NCBI RefSeq assembly: GCF_021531315.1
Contig: NZ_JAFBIQ010000003.1
Coordinates: 124,001 to 188,000, forward strand
From: Oscillibacter valericigenes
Lineage (GTDB): Bacteria > Bacillota > Clostridia > Oscillospirales > Oscillospiraceae
Length of the DNA: 64,000 nucleotides
Reading direction: 5' to 3'
Shown: piece after piece, positions 8,864 to 17,126 of the stretch
Position numbering within the stretch: the first letter of the stretch is position 1
Layout of the letters: each line of letters starts with the position of its first letter
Program-made: the position numbers and the translations under genes
The notes under the pieces: model-generated
What the model saw: the letters and a program-made list of their open reading frames with translations, nothing else
The model's database searches: none
Told to the model about the DNA's origin: nothing

Positions 8864-9301
8864 ATGAAAATATCTCTCGGCTGTGACCACGGCGGCTACG
8901 CGCTCAAGGAGCACATCAAGGCATTTCTGGAGGCCAAGGGCTACGAGGTCGTGGACTGCGGCACCTACTCCACCGACAGCTGCGACTATCCCATCTTCGG
9001 CGAGGCTGCCGCGCGCAAGGTCCAGAGCGGCGAGTGCGAGCGCGGCATTGTGATCTGCACCACCGGCATCGGCATTTCCATCGCGGCGAACAAGGTCCGC
9101 GGCATCCGCTGCGCGCTGTGCAGCGAGCCGCTGAGCGCCGAGATGACGCGTCGCCACAACAACGCCAATATGCTCGCCATGGGCGCGGGTATGACAGGCA
9201 AGAACATGGCCGAGCGCATCGTCGAGGTCTTTCTCTCCACCGCGTTTGAGGGCGGGCGGCATGAGCGCCGCGTCGATCTGCTCGACACCATTGAGGGCTG
9301 A
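8864..9301 (+). CDS. rpiB: Ribose-5-phosphate isomerase B
   Basis: RpiB interconverts ribose 5-phosphate and ribulose 5-phosphate in the pentose phosphate pathway. The 145-aa protein is a RpiB/LacAB family member with CDHGGYALKE at the N-terminus, the phosphate-binding GIVICTTGIGISIAANKV, and HNNANMLAMGAGM. I chose the ATG at 8864 because it has an AGGAG site 10 bases upstream and matches the family start; the open frame upstream is inside the previous gene. A strong terminator follows. Confidence 0.93.
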   Translation: MKISLGCDHGGYALKEHIKAFLEAKGYEVVDCGTYSTDSCDYPIFGEAAARKVQSGECERGIVICTTGIGISIAANKVRGIRCALCSEPLSAEMTRRHNNANMLAMGAGMTGKNMAERIVEVFLSTAFEGGRHERRVDLLDTIEG

Positions 9302-9316
9302 GGAACGAAATACAAC

Positions 9317-9360
9317 GAAAATCAACAGAAATTCACGAATTTCTGTTGATTTTCCCCTTT
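9317..9360 (+). terminator. Intrinsic terminator after rpiB
   Basis: An 18-bp perfect inverted repeat (9317-9334 with 9337-9354) is followed by CCCTTTT. It ends the hrcA-to-rpiB transcription unit. Confidence 0.85.
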
Positions 9361-9410
9361 TAGGACGGTAAAATACCTTTGACTACATTTGGAAAGGCAG
9401 GTGAGGCGGC

Positions 9411-10481
9411 ATGTCATCGACCAAGGGTTATCGCAGCTATCGCGGCAAGGGCGGCGCGGGGAAAACTCTTTTGATCGTCCTGCTGTGCCTGATTTTGCTC
9501 GCGGCGCTCGGCTTCCTTGTCCTGCAGCGCTACGCGGTGTACGGCGCCGACGGCAGCATCCGCTTCGAGCTGCCGTGGGTCCAGCAGACAGAGAAGCCTT
9601 CCGGCGACGACGGGAACGCGCCGTCCGATCCGACGGAGCTCCCCTCCCGCATCGTCGTTGACGAGCCGACGGCGCCGGTCAAGCCGGAGCCTGCCGAGCT
9701 TCACGGCATTATGCTGGGCGAGAGCGTTCTGCTCGGCAGCGCGGACGCCGCGCTTGCGGCGGTCCCCGCGAGCGCGAACACCGTCGCGCTGCGCGTCAAG
9801 AACGCAAAAGGTGAGCTGCTTTACGGCTCTGCCCTGCAGGAGGCCGCCGCGGTCGGCGCAATCAAGGGCGGCAGCGGCGCGAACGATGTCATCAAGGCGC
9901 TGAGCGAGGACGGGTTCTACACTGTTGCCCGCATCAGCACGCTGCACGACAGTCTCTATGCCGCCGCGCATCCGGCCGACGCCGGCGTGCAGCAGCTCAA
10001 ATATCCCGGCTACATCTGGTTCGACCCCGACAGCACCTTCTTCCTTGCGCCCGAAAAGCCTGCCGCGCGGCAGTATGTCGTTTCCGTCGCGCGCGAGTGC
10101 GCGGCACTGGGCTTTAACGAGCTGCTCTTCGACGAGTTTGGCTACCCCGTCCGCGGGCGGCTGAACAACATCGATGAATCGCAGCGCACGATGTCCAAGA
10201 GCGCCGCGCTCGCGCAGCTTGCAGGCGAGCTGCGCAGCGGTACGGAGGAATACGGCGTCAAGCTCTCCGTCCAGCTCGACGCGGCGACGGTGCTCGACGG
10301 CGGAAATGAGAAAGCGGGGCAGGAGCTTGCCGCGCTCGCCGCCGCCTTCGACCGCATCTATGTGGAAACGACCGCCGAGCAGCTTCCTGCGCTCACCGCG
10401 GCGCTCGCGCCCTACGGAGCCGAGCTTGTGCCGATCCTCAGCGCGCCTCCCGCCTCGGGGAGCTATCTGCTGGCGGAATAA
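9411..10481 (+). CDS. Membrane-anchored putative glycoside-hydrolase-like protein (DUF4015-like)
   Basis: This is a 356-aa protein with a basic N-terminus, one membrane helix (about residues 18-38) and a proline/aspartate-rich linker to about residue 95. An extracellular domain of roughly 260 residues follows. That domain looks like a TIM-barrel related to putative glycoside hydrolases of the DUF4015 type: it has VALRVKNAKGELLYGS, YIWFDPDS and FNELLFDEFGYP, matching the pattern of internal acidic residues at strand ends. Function is unknown; a role at the cell wall or with exopolysaccharide is inference. It is a single gene between two terminators. Confidence 0.6.
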   Translation: MSSTKGYRSYRGKGGAGKTLLIVLLCLILLAALGFLVLQRYAVYGADGSIRFELPWVQQTEKPSGDDGNAPSDPTELPSRIVVDEPTAPVKPEPAELHGIMLGESVLLGSADAALAAVPASANTVALRVKNAKGELLYGSALQEAAAVGAIKGGSGANDVIKALSEDGFYTVARISTLHDSLYAAAHPADAGVQQLKYPGYIWFDPDSTFFLAPEKPAARQYVVSVARECAALGFNELLFDEFGYPVRGRLNNIDESQRTMSKSAALAQLAGELRSGTEEYGVKLSVQLDAATVLDGGNEKAGQELAALAAAFDRIYVETTAEQLPALTAALAPYGAELVPILSAPPASGSYLLAE

Positions 10482-10494
10482 GACCTTTCAAATC

Positions 10495-10534
10495 AAAGAG
10501 GGAACAGCAGGCGTTGCCTGCCGTTCCCTCTTTT
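10495..10534. terminator. Bidirectional terminator between convergent genes
   Basis: AAAGAGGGAACAGCAGGC pairs across a short loop with GCCTGCCGTTCCCTCTTTT, with one mismatch. A/T tracts on both sides let it serve the plus-strand gene ending at 10481 and the minus-strand gene ending at 10554. Confidence 0.85.
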
Positions 10535-10553
10535 GTGATTTTCGATATGCTTT

Positions 10554-11330
10554 TTAGATCGTGAAGGTCTCGCCGTCTGCCGTGATGCGCTCCACGCGCG
10601 CGGCAAATGCGGGATGTGCAGCGCGAAAACGGTCGATTGCCTCAAATTTTTTCCACAGGTGCATGGGGAAGGCATGGAGCACATCGACATTTTTCATCAG
10701 CCACGAAAGGCCCAGCCCCTCGCCCTCCTCGCCAAGGCGCGGGTCGAGCGGCGCCATCGCCGCCGTGATCGTGGGAGAGAGTCCGTTGTCCGTCGCCTCG
10801 TCGCGCACGGCGGCGGCGAGCTTTTCCACAGCAAGCTTATACATCTCGGCCATGTTGTTGCAGTAAGCCTTGCCCTCGCTCTCCCAGTGCCACCAGTTCA
10901 GGTCGCCGCCGTGGTAGACGAGCTTTCCCTCGCTGCGCAGGAGGTAGGCGTTGCCGATGTCGGTGGATTTGATGGCGCGGATGCTCAGCTCCTCGCCCGC
11001 GGCCTCGGTGAGCAGCAGGCTGTCGGGCCGCAGGACGGTGGTGCGGGCAAAGGCCTCGTCGGAGATGTTCAGCCACTTGCGGCGGCGCTCGGTCAGGCGC
11101 GTGTCGCGCGAGACAAAAAAGCGCGTGAGCGGATATTTCTCCAAAAGGCCGAAGACCTTCGCGTCGAAGTGGTCCTCATGGCTGTGGCTGGAAAAGACCA
11201 GCAGCGGCTTTTCGGGGTCGAGCGCGGGCAGCGTACCGGTGTAGTCCGGCTCGTAGACATAATCGAAGAGCGTGTAGAACTTGTCCCACTCGACGAGAAA
11301 CGCGCTGTGGGCGATGAAGGTGACATTCAT
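10554..11330 (-). CDS. MBL-fold metallo-hydrolase
   Basis: This 258-aa protein is a metallo-beta-lactamase-fold hydrolase of the small UlaG-like type. It begins MNVTFIAHSAFLVEW and has the metal-binding motif SSHSHEDHFD near residue 50, then a later histidine in YHGGDLNWWHWE and a C-terminal HAFPMHLWKK. I placed the start at 11330 because AAAGGAG lies 10 bases upstream; the frame extends 20 codons further without family resemblance. The substrate is unknown. Its promoter overlaps that of the divergent radical SAM gene. Confidence 0.8.
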   Translation of the reverse strand: MNVTFIAHSAFLVEWDKFYTLFDYVYEPDYTGTLPALDPEKPLLVFSSHSHEDHFDAKVFGLLEKYPLTRFFVSRDTRLTERRRKWLNISDEAFARTTVLRPDSLLLTEAAGEELSIRAIKSTDIGNAYLLRSEGKLVYHGGDLNWWHWESEGKAYCNNMAEMYKLAVEKLAAAVRDEATDNGLSPTITAAMAPLDPRLGEEGEGLGLSWLMKNVDVLHAFPMHLWKKFEAIDRFRAAHPAFAARVERITADGETFTI

Positions 11331-11361
11331 GGCGGGAGACTCCTTTCGCTCAGGTGCAGCT

Positions 11362-11390
11362 ATTGTAGCAGAAAAACTCCGTATTGGCAA
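11362..11390 (-). promoter_or_regulatory. Promoter of the MBL-fold gene, overlapping a divergent promoter
   Basis: On the minus strand TTGCCA (11385-11390) and TACAAT (11362-11367) are 17 bp apart. The -35 box shares its bases with the -35 box of the opposite promoter. Confidence 0.7.
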
Positions 11391-11412
11391 GCCTTTGGCT
11401 TTGTGCTATACT
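11384..11412 (+). promoter_or_regulatory. Promoter of the radical SAM/SPASM gene
   Basis: TTGGCA (11384-11389) and TATACT (11407-11412) are separated by 17 bp, 28 bases upstream of the ATG. The -35 box overlaps the -35 box of the minus-strand promoter. Confidence 0.75.
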
Positions 11413-11439
11413 GAGAAAAACCGCGAAAGAGGGGGAGAA

Positions 11440-12279
11440 ATGCTGAAAAAAGCGTACATTGAGGTCACGAACCGCTGCAATCTGCGCTGTGCGTTCTGCC
11501 CCGGCACAAAGCGGGAGGCGCGCACGATGTCCCCCGCGGAATTTGACCTTGTTTTAGAAAAGCTGCAAGGCGCGGTCACCTATGTCTACCTGCATGTCAT
11601 GGGCGAGCCGCTGGCCCACCCGCAGCTCGCGCAGCTGCTCTCCCTCGCCGCGGCGCGGGGGATGAAGGTCTGCATCACGACGAACGGAACCCTGCTCGCG
11701 CGGCAGGCGGAAACGCTGCTCGCCGCGCCCACGCTCCATAAGGTGAGCGTGTCGCTCCACAGCTTCGAGGGGAATGACGGCGCGCCGGAGCGCGAGCGGC
11801 GGTATTTGGACGAGGTCTGGGGCTTTGCCGACCGCGCCGCCGCGCGGGGCGTGATCGTCGCGCTGCGGCTGTGGAACGAGGGCGGCGCGGAGGAGCGCAA
11901 CGGCGCGATCGAAGCCTTCCTGCGTGAAAAATGTCCGGGCGAATGGCGCGAGCCGCGCAGCGGCAGCTTCCGCCTGCGGGAAAACCTGTACCTTGAGCAC
12001 GCGAAGAAGTTCGACTGGCCCGACCTCGATGCACCGGAGCGCGGCACGCAGTTCTGCTACGGCCTGCGCGACCAGTTCGGCGTGCTCGCCGACGGCACAG
12101 TGGTGCCGTGCTGTCTCGACCACGAGGGCGACATTGTGCTGGGAAATCTCTTCACCCAGCCGCTGGATGAAATTTTGCAGGGCGAGCGCGCCCACGCTCT
12201 GCGCGAGGGCTTTTCGCGCAGGCGTCCGAGCGAGGAGCTCTGCCGCCGCTGCGGCTTCGCCGCGCGCTTTGACCGATAA
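11440..12279 (+). CDS. Radical SAM/SPASM domain protein
   Basis: This is a 279-aa radical SAM enzyme. The cluster motif CNLRCAFC lies at about residues 13-20, followed by the GEP-type motif HVMGEPLAH that helps bind SAM. The C-terminal region has a SPASM-like set of cysteines (FCYG, VPCCLD, CRRCGF), which usually hold extra Fe-S clusters in enzymes acting on peptides or small molecules. The substrate is not evident. The start follows GGGGGAG at 11430. It is the first gene of a run with mutY, tdk and a second radical SAM gene. Confidence 0.8.
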   Translation: MLKKAYIEVTNRCNLRCAFCPGTKREARTMSPAEFDLVLEKLQGAVTYVYLHVMGEPLAHPQLAQLLSLAAARGMKVCITTNGTLLARQAETLLAAPTLHKVSVSLHSFEGNDGAPERERRYLDEVWGFADRAAARGVIVALRLWNEGGAEERNGAIEAFLREKCPGEWREPRSGSFRLRENLYLEHAKKFDWPDLDAPERGTQFCYGLRDQFGVLADGTVVPCCLDHEGDIVLGNLFTQPLDEILQGERAHALREGFSRRRPSEELCRRCGFAARFDR

Positions 12280-12287
12280 GGAGAACG

Positions 12288-13382
12288 ATGAACGAACAGG
12301 AACGGATCAACGCCCTCACCGCGCCGCTGATGGCGTGGTACGACCTCAATCAACGCGCGCTGCCGTGGCGCGGCGTCGGCGACCCTTACCGCGTCTGGGT
12401 ATCGGAGATCATGCTCCAGCAGACGCGCGTGCAGGCGGTGCTCGGCTACTACGCCCGCTTTATGGCGGAGCTGCCCGATGTCTATGCGCTCGCGCAGGTG
12501 AGCGGCGAGCGGCTCAACAAGCTCTGGGAGGGGCTGGGCTACTACTCCCGCGCGCGCAACCTCAAGCGTGCGGCGCAGGTGCTGGTGAACGAATACGGCG
12601 GAGAATTTCCCCGCACACGCGAGGAGCTGATGCGTCTCCCAGGCGTCGGCGACTATACCGCAAGCGCCATCGCCTCCATCGCCTTCGGCGAGGTGGAGCC
12701 GGCGGTGGACGGAAACCTCCTGCGCGTCGCTGCGCGCGTCGGCGGCATCGCGGAGGACATCATGGACGCAAAGGTGCGCAGACGCTTTCGTGAAATGCTC
12801 GCCGAGAGCATCGACCGCTCTCGCCCCGGCGAGTGGAATCAGGCGATGATGGACCTCGGCGCGACGGTGTGCCTGCCGAACGGCGCGCCGCTGTGCGAAA
12901 AATGCCCCGCCCGCGCCTTTTGCGCGGCGTATCGGAACGGCATGACCGACCTGCTCCCCCTGCGCGCGCCGAAAAAGGCGCGCCGCGTCGAGGAGCGGAC
13001 GGTGTTTCTGCTCTTGCAGAACGGGAAGGTCGCCCTGCGCAAGCGTCCCGCCAAGGGACTGCTTGCGGGACTGTGGGAGCTTCCGAATGTTCCCGGCAGT
13101 CTCGACGAGGCGGGCGCGGCCATCACGCTCGCGCAGTGGGGGCTGCGGGCGGTATCGCTTGCGCCCGTTGGCGCGGCAAAGCACATCTTCACCCATGTGG
13201 AGTGGGATATGCACGGCTATCTCGCCGAGGTAGAGGGCGAAAACGACGAATTTTTCCGAGCGGACGCCGCGGCACTTCAGGCCGCCGCGATCCCCTCGGC
13301 ATTCCGATACTATTATGATATGGCGCGGCAAGCGCTTGCTGCACAGCAGGGAGGATGCGACAATGGCACAGCTTTACTTTAA
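12288..13382 (+). CDS. mutY: A/G-specific adenine DNA glycosylase
   Basis: MutY removes adenine mispaired with 8-oxoguanine or guanine. The 364-aa protein has the catalytic glutamate in VSEIMLQQTRV, the helix-hairpin-helix LPGVGDYTASAIA, and the catalytic aspartate in VDGNLLRV. An Fe-S loop (CLPNGAPLCEKCPARAFC) follows, with a spacing of C-X7-C-X2-C-X5-C, one residue longer than the usual first spacer. The C-terminal Nudix-like 8-oxoG recognition domain is complete. Its 3' end overlaps the start of tdk by 20 bases. Confidence 0.95.
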   Translation: MNEQERINALTAPLMAWYDLNQRALPWRGVGDPYRVWVSEIMLQQTRVQAVLGYYARFMAELPDVYALAQVSGERLNKLWEGLGYYSRARNLKRAAQVLVNEYGGEFPRTREELMRLPGVGDYTASAIASIAFGEVEPAVDGNLLRVAARVGGIAEDIMDAKVRRRFREMLAESIDRSRPGEWNQAMMDLGATVCLPNGAPLCEKCPARAFCAAYRNGMTDLLPLRAPKKARRVEERTVFLLLQNGKVALRKRPAKGLLAGLWELPNVPGSLDEAGAAITLAQWGLRAVSLAPVGAAKHIFTHVEWDMHGYLAEVEGENDEFFRADAAALQAAAIPSAFRYYYDMARQALAAQQGGCDNGTALL

Positions 13383-13956
13383 GTACGGCGCGATGGGCTC
13401 GAGCAAGACCGCCAACGCGCTCATGGCGCGCTTTAACTACGAGGAGCGCGGGCAGAAAACGCTGCTCGTCAAGCCGCAGCTCGACACGCGCGACGGCGAC
13501 CACATGGTCCACTCGCGCATCGGGCTGGAGTATCCCTGCATCTACTTCCACGAGATGCGCGCGATGGGCGAGGAGGAGCTGAAGCAGAATGCCTGCATCA
13601 TCGTCGACGAGGCGCAGTTCCTCACGCGCGAGGAGGTCATGTACCTCGTCCATCTCGTGGACGACTGCGGTATCCCCGTCATGTGCTACGGCCTGCGCGC
13701 GGATTTTCGCGGCGAGCTGTTCCCCGGCAGCTATGAGCTGCTCGTGATGGCGGACAAGCTTGAGGAGGTCAAGACCATCTGCTGGTGCGGCAAGAAAGCG
13801 GCCTTCAATGCCCGCTTTGATAAGAACGGGAAGGTGCTCAAGGAGGGTGCGCAGGTCGTGCTCGGCGCGAACGACCAGTACATCGGCCTGTGCCGCCGCC
13901 ACTGGATGGCAGGCGACCTCGGCCCCGACTTCAACGGACGGGGGACGGGCGACTGA
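13363..13956 (+). CDS. tdk: Thymidine kinase (type II)
   Basis: Thymidine kinase phosphorylates thymidine in nucleotide salvage. The 197-aa protein has the P-loop YGAMGSSKT near the N-terminus, the Walker B-like CIIVDEAQFL, and the zinc-binding cysteines in ICWCGKK and GLCRRHW. I chose the ATG at 13363 because it is preceded by GGGAGG and gives the family N-terminus. The gene overlaps mutY by 20 bases and its TGA overlaps the next ATG. Confidence 0.95.
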   Translation: MAQLYFKYGAMGSSKTANALMARFNYEERGQKTLLVKPQLDTRDGDHMVHSRIGLEYPCIYFHEMRAMGEEELKQNACIIVDEAQFLTREEVMYLVHLVDDCGIPVMCYGLRADFRGELFPGSYELLVMADKLEEVKTICWCGKKAAFNARFDKNGKVLKEGAQVVLGANDQYIGLCRRHWMAGDLGPDFNGRGTGD

Positions 13957-14828
13957 TGGTCTGCGACATTTGCCCGCGCCGCTGCGGCGCGGAGCGCACG
14001 GTAGAAAAGGCGCTCGGCGCGTGCGCCATGCCCGCGGGCATCGTGGCGGCCAAGGCTATGCTCCACCACTGGGAGGAGCCCGTGCTCAGCGGCACGAGGG
14101 GCGCGGGCTGCGTGTTCTTCTCCGGCTGCAACCTCGGCTGCGTGTTCTGTCAGAATGGGAAAATCAGCCATGAAAACTTTGGCAAGCCCATCTCTCCCGC
14201 GCGGCTGCGGGAGATCTTTCTCGACCTCATCGCGCAGGGCGCACACTGCATCGACCTCGTCTCTCCCACGCAGTTTACGCCCTGGGTACGCGAAGCGCTT
14301 GAGGAGCCGCTGCCCGTGCCGGTGGTGTGGAACAGCGGCGGCTACGAGCGTGTAGAAACGCTACGAACGCTTGCGGGAAAAGTGCAGATCTACCTCCCCG
14401 ATCTCAAATACGCGCTTGAAAAGCCCGCGTGCGAGCTGAGCTGCGCGCCCGACTACTTCCCCGTTGCCGCAGCAGCCATCGACGAGATGCTGCGGCAGGT
14501 GGGACCATACCAGATCGGGGAGGACGGGCTGCTGCGCTCCGGCGTCATCATCCGACACCTCGTCCTGCCCGGGCAGATAGAGAATACCAAGGCAGTCATC
14601 GACTATGTGGCAGCGCACTTCCCGCCGCATACGGTGCTCTTTTCGCTCATGAGCCAGTATACGCCGCAGCGCCGCGCGAGCGGCGCGCTCGCGCGGCGGC
14701 TGAGCCGCGCCGAGTACCGCACGGCGGTGCGGTACATGACCGACTGCGGCATTACGGACGGCTTTTGTCAGGAGCTTTCCAGCGCCAAGGAGGAATACAC
14801 GCCGATCTTCGATCTACAAGGCGTATAA
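13956..14828 (+). CDS. Radical SAM protein, PflA/PflX-like (COG1313 type)
   Basis: This is a 290-aa radical SAM protein similar to pyruvate-formate-lyase activating enzymes, closest in layout to PflX. It begins with a cysteine pair CDICPRRC (residues 3-10), then has the cluster motif SGCNLGCVFC and a typical PDLKYAL segment. No glycyl-radical enzyme lies in the window, so its partner is unknown. The ATG at 13956 sits in a TGATG overlap with the tdk stop; the longer open frame upstream lies inside tdk. Confidence 0.85.
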   Translation: MVCDICPRRCGAERTVEKALGACAMPAGIVAAKAMLHHWEEPVLSGTRGAGCVFFSGCNLGCVFCQNGKISHENFGKPISPARLREIFLDLIAQGAHCIDLVSPTQFTPWVREALEEPLPVPVVWNSGGYERVETLRTLAGKVQIYLPDLKYALEKPACELSCAPDYFPVAAAAIDEMLRQVGPYQIGEDGLLRSGVIIRHLVLPGQIENTKAVIDYVAAHFPPHTVLFSLMSQYTPQRRASGALARRLSRAEYRTAVRYMTDCGITDGFCQELSSAKEEYTPIFDLQGV

Positions 14829-14859
14829 TATCTGATAAAAATTACAAGGAGGACTCACT

Positions 14860-15339
14860 ATGCCGCGCATCAGCAAGGAAAACTACTACCTCGACATCGC
14901 CGAAACGGTGCTCGAACGCGCGACCTGCCTGCGGCGGGTGTACGGCGCCATCATCGTCAAAAACGACGAGATCATTTCCACCGGCTACAACGGCGCGCCG
15001 CGCGGTCGGAAAAACTGCGTGGACCTCGGCTTCTGCACGCGAGAAGAGCTGTGCGTTCCGCGCGGCGAGCGCTATGAGCTCTGCCGCAGCGTTCACGCCG
15101 AGGCGAACGCCATCATCTCCGCCTCGCGGCGCGACATGGTCGGCGGCACCATCTATCTCGTCGGGCGCGACGCACGCACGGGCGAGCTGCTGCACGACGC
15201 GACAAGCTGCGCGATGTGCCGCCGTCAGGTCATCAACGCGGGACTTGAGAAGGTCGTCATCCGCCGCACGGAGAGCGAGTTCGAGGTCGTGCCCGTGCAG
15301 CGGTGGATCGACGAGGACGATTCCCTGCCGGAGCGGTAA
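14860..15339 (+). CDS. Deoxycytidylate (dCMP) deaminase, ComEB-like
   Basis: This 159-aa zinc-dependent deaminase converts dCMP to dUMP and feeds thymidylate synthesis. The zinc ligands and catalytic glutamate are in the SVHAEANAI segment, with the two cysteines in CAMCRRQVINAG. An N-terminal cysteine-rich insertion resembles ComEB-type proteins. The nearby thymidine kinase supports a pyrimidine deoxynucleotide role. An AAGGAGG site precedes the start. It converges on the minus-strand DUF2812 gene with a 6-base gap and no clear terminator. Confidence 0.9.
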   Translation: MPRISKENYYLDIAETVLERATCLRRVYGAIIVKNDEIISTGYNGAPRGRKNCVDLGFCTREELCVPRGERYELCRSVHAEANAIISASRRDMVGGTIYLVGRDARTGELLHDATSCAMCRRQVINAGLEKVVIRRTESEFEVVPVQRWIDEDDSLPER

Positions 15340-15345
15340 GCGGAC

Positions 15346-16743
15346 TTATTTCTCCGCATAGCCGCCGAGCCGTTCGCCGACGAGCGCCATCCGCGCCCCG
15401 TCCATTTCGATGCCGCCCAAGTCGATGATGACGATGCGGCGGCCGTAGACGAGCAGCCAGCTATCGCACGGCGTGCTGTCCTCCGTATCCCAAAGCTGCC
15501 ACGCGCGGTCCGCGCCCCACGGCGCGGCGTCTGCCTCCCGATAGTCCAGCATGCTCCATTTCCTGTCCGCGTACTCGTTGAGCTTGCCTTGCAGGCAGGG
15601 GGCAAAGAGCGGAGCGAGCCTGATGTCGTAGATCGTGCAGCGCAGCTCAGGCGCGTCGCTGTCCCAATCACCCCAGCGGGTTTCTTGACTGAAGATCTGC
15701 CGTGTGACCAGCGGTGTGGAGCTATCCTCCCGCTTGCAGGAGTAGCGGTCGTAGTCCGTTTCCGTCAGGTCCTCGACATAGAGCGGAAGGGGATCGTGAT
15801 AAGCGTACTCGGTGACGGTCTTTTTGCCGCCCATGCTGAGATACGTGTGCTCATAAGGCTCGGCGTTCGGCGGTGGGGGCTCCTGCGCCAAGCGGGGGAG
15901 AAAGACCACAAACAGCACAAGGCACACCAAAATGTCCACAATAATGGTGACGGTGCGGTTGACCGTGGCGCTGGCGTTCATGCGCCGCAGAATGTTGTGC
16001 GTGAGCCGGACGACGAAAAATGCCGCGAAGTAGACAAGGAAGGTCCGCCGTACTGCCCAGGAATCCGTCAGGGCGCTCAGCGTGATCAGCGCGAGCAGCA
16101 GCCATGTGAGCAGCTGCACGCCGGGCAGCGAGCGCGTGGGCGTGAAGCGCCCCAGCTCGTGCGCGTTGCGCACGGCCCTCCGCCGCCAGCGGTAGTAGCC
16201 GATCAGCTCGGAGAGGGAGACGAGGAACATCGTCGGCACCGCCAGACACATCATAAAGGTCCCGCGGAGCGCAAGGATGTCCGCGAGCGCTTGAAACGAG
16301 TTGCCTAAGATACCGAAGCCGGTGTAGAACAGCGCCATCCCCAGCAGGAGCCACAGCGAGAGCAGGTAGTTTTTCTTCGCCGCGCGATGCAGCGTTTCGA
16401 CCTGCGTGACCGCCTCGGTCTCAATGGGTACGGCGTTCTCGTCCGTGTTGTAGAAGATATGTAGCTGGGCGCGGTTCGCCGCGCGGACCCAGCCCGCCTG
16501 CGCGCAGTAGTCCCAAAAGGTCAGCTCGCCCTCGCTCGGCGTGATGGGATCGCTCTCCGTGGCGTCGGGGTAGTAGGCGACCGAAAAGCGGAGCTTCTGA
16601 GGCTCGATGCGGCGGTAGCGCCAGAGAGTGGTGCCGATCGACTCGAGCAGCCAGCCCTTCGCCGCCATTTTTTCAAGGTGCCGCTCCATGCCGGTGTGGT
16701 CGTAGAAGGAATACAGGTTCAGTTCCCATCGCTTAGCTTGCAT
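15346..16743 (-). CDS. DUF2812 domain membrane protein
   Basis: This is a 465-aa protein with an N-terminal DUF2812 domain (MQAKRWELNLYSFYDHTGMER, KMAAKGWLLES, YRRIEPQKLRFSV). Four to six membrane helices (about residues 135-290) and a roughly 170-residue C-terminal soluble part follow. DUF2812 proteins are commonly paired with a PadR repressor, as here. Their function is unproven; an export or envelope stress role is only inference. I placed the start at 16743, with GGAGGAGG upstream. It overlaps the padR 3' end by 25 bases, so the two are translationally linked. Confidence 0.8.
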   Translation of the reverse strand: MQAKRWELNLYSFYDHTGMERHLEKMAAKGWLLESIGTTLWRYRRIEPQKLRFSVAYYPDATESDPITPSEGELTFWDYCAQAGWVRAANRAQLHIFYNTDENAVPIETEAVTQVETLHRAAKKNYLLSLWLLLGMALFYTGFGILGNSFQALADILALRGTFMMCLAVPTMFLVSLSELIGYYRWRRRAVRNAHELGRFTPTRSLPGVQLLTWLLLALITLSALTDSWAVRRTFLVYFAAFFVVRLTHNILRRMNASATVNRTVTIIVDILVCLVLFVVFLPRLAQEPPPPNAEPYEHTYLSMGGKKTVTEYAYHDPLPLYVEDLTETDYDRYSCKREDSSTPLVTRQIFSQETRWGDWDSDAPELRCTIYDIRLAPLFAPCLQGKLNEYADRKWSMLDYREADAAPWGADRAWQLWDTEDSTPCDSWLLVYGRRIVIIDLGGIEMDGARMALVGERLGGYAEK

Positions 16744-17063
16744 GGCGTTTCGCCTCCTCCCAAAAGTCTTTGATAGTCGTTCATCTGTGCCGTCAGTCGG
16801 TCCATCTCGCCGCGCAGCAGCTCCTCGCCCCGAAGTGTCAGGCGGTAGCTGCGCCGGCGGCCCTCGCATTTCGTTTCAACGATGCAGCCCTCGGCGGCGA
16901 ACTGGTCCAAAAGATTGTAGAGCGTGCCGGGGCCGACGCTCACGCGCCCGCCGGTGACCTCGCCGATGCGCGTCATGAGATCCATGCCGCAGCACTCCTC
17001 GCGCAGGCAGAGAAGCACATAAAACATCTGCTCGGTGAGGGTCTGAAATTTTTCGCGCGCCAT
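16719..17063 (-). CDS. PadR family transcriptional repressor
   Basis: This 114-aa winged-helix regulator of the PadR family has the N-terminal FQTLTEQMFYVLLCLREE and the signature VSVGPGTLYNLLDQFAAEGCI with EGRRRSYRLTLRGEELL. A C-terminal helix serves for dimerisation. PadR proteins normally repress their own operon and are released by a ligand. The promoter region directly upstream carries two arms of a long inverted repeat at 17079-17126, fitting autoregulation. The DUF2812 gene follows in the same operon. Confidence 0.92.
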   Translation of the reverse strand: MAREKFQTLTEQMFYVLLCLREECCGMDLMTRIGEVTGGRVSVGPGTLYNLLDQFAAEGCIVETKCEGRRRSYRLTLRGEELLRGEMDRLTAQMNDYQRLLGGGETPCKLSDGN

Positions 17064-17078
17064 CGCTTCGCCTCCTTT

Positions 17079-17126
17079 TATCGATATTCGATATTCTTGA
17101 GCGCAGTATACTATCGAATATCGATA
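17079..17126. promoter_or_regulatory. Probable PadR operator: 15-bp inverted repeat
   Basis: TATCGATATTCGATA (17079-17093) and TATCGAATATCGATA (17112-17126) are perfect inverted copies separated by 18 bp. One arm fills the promoter spacer and the other lies downstream of the transcription start. Confidence 0.75.
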
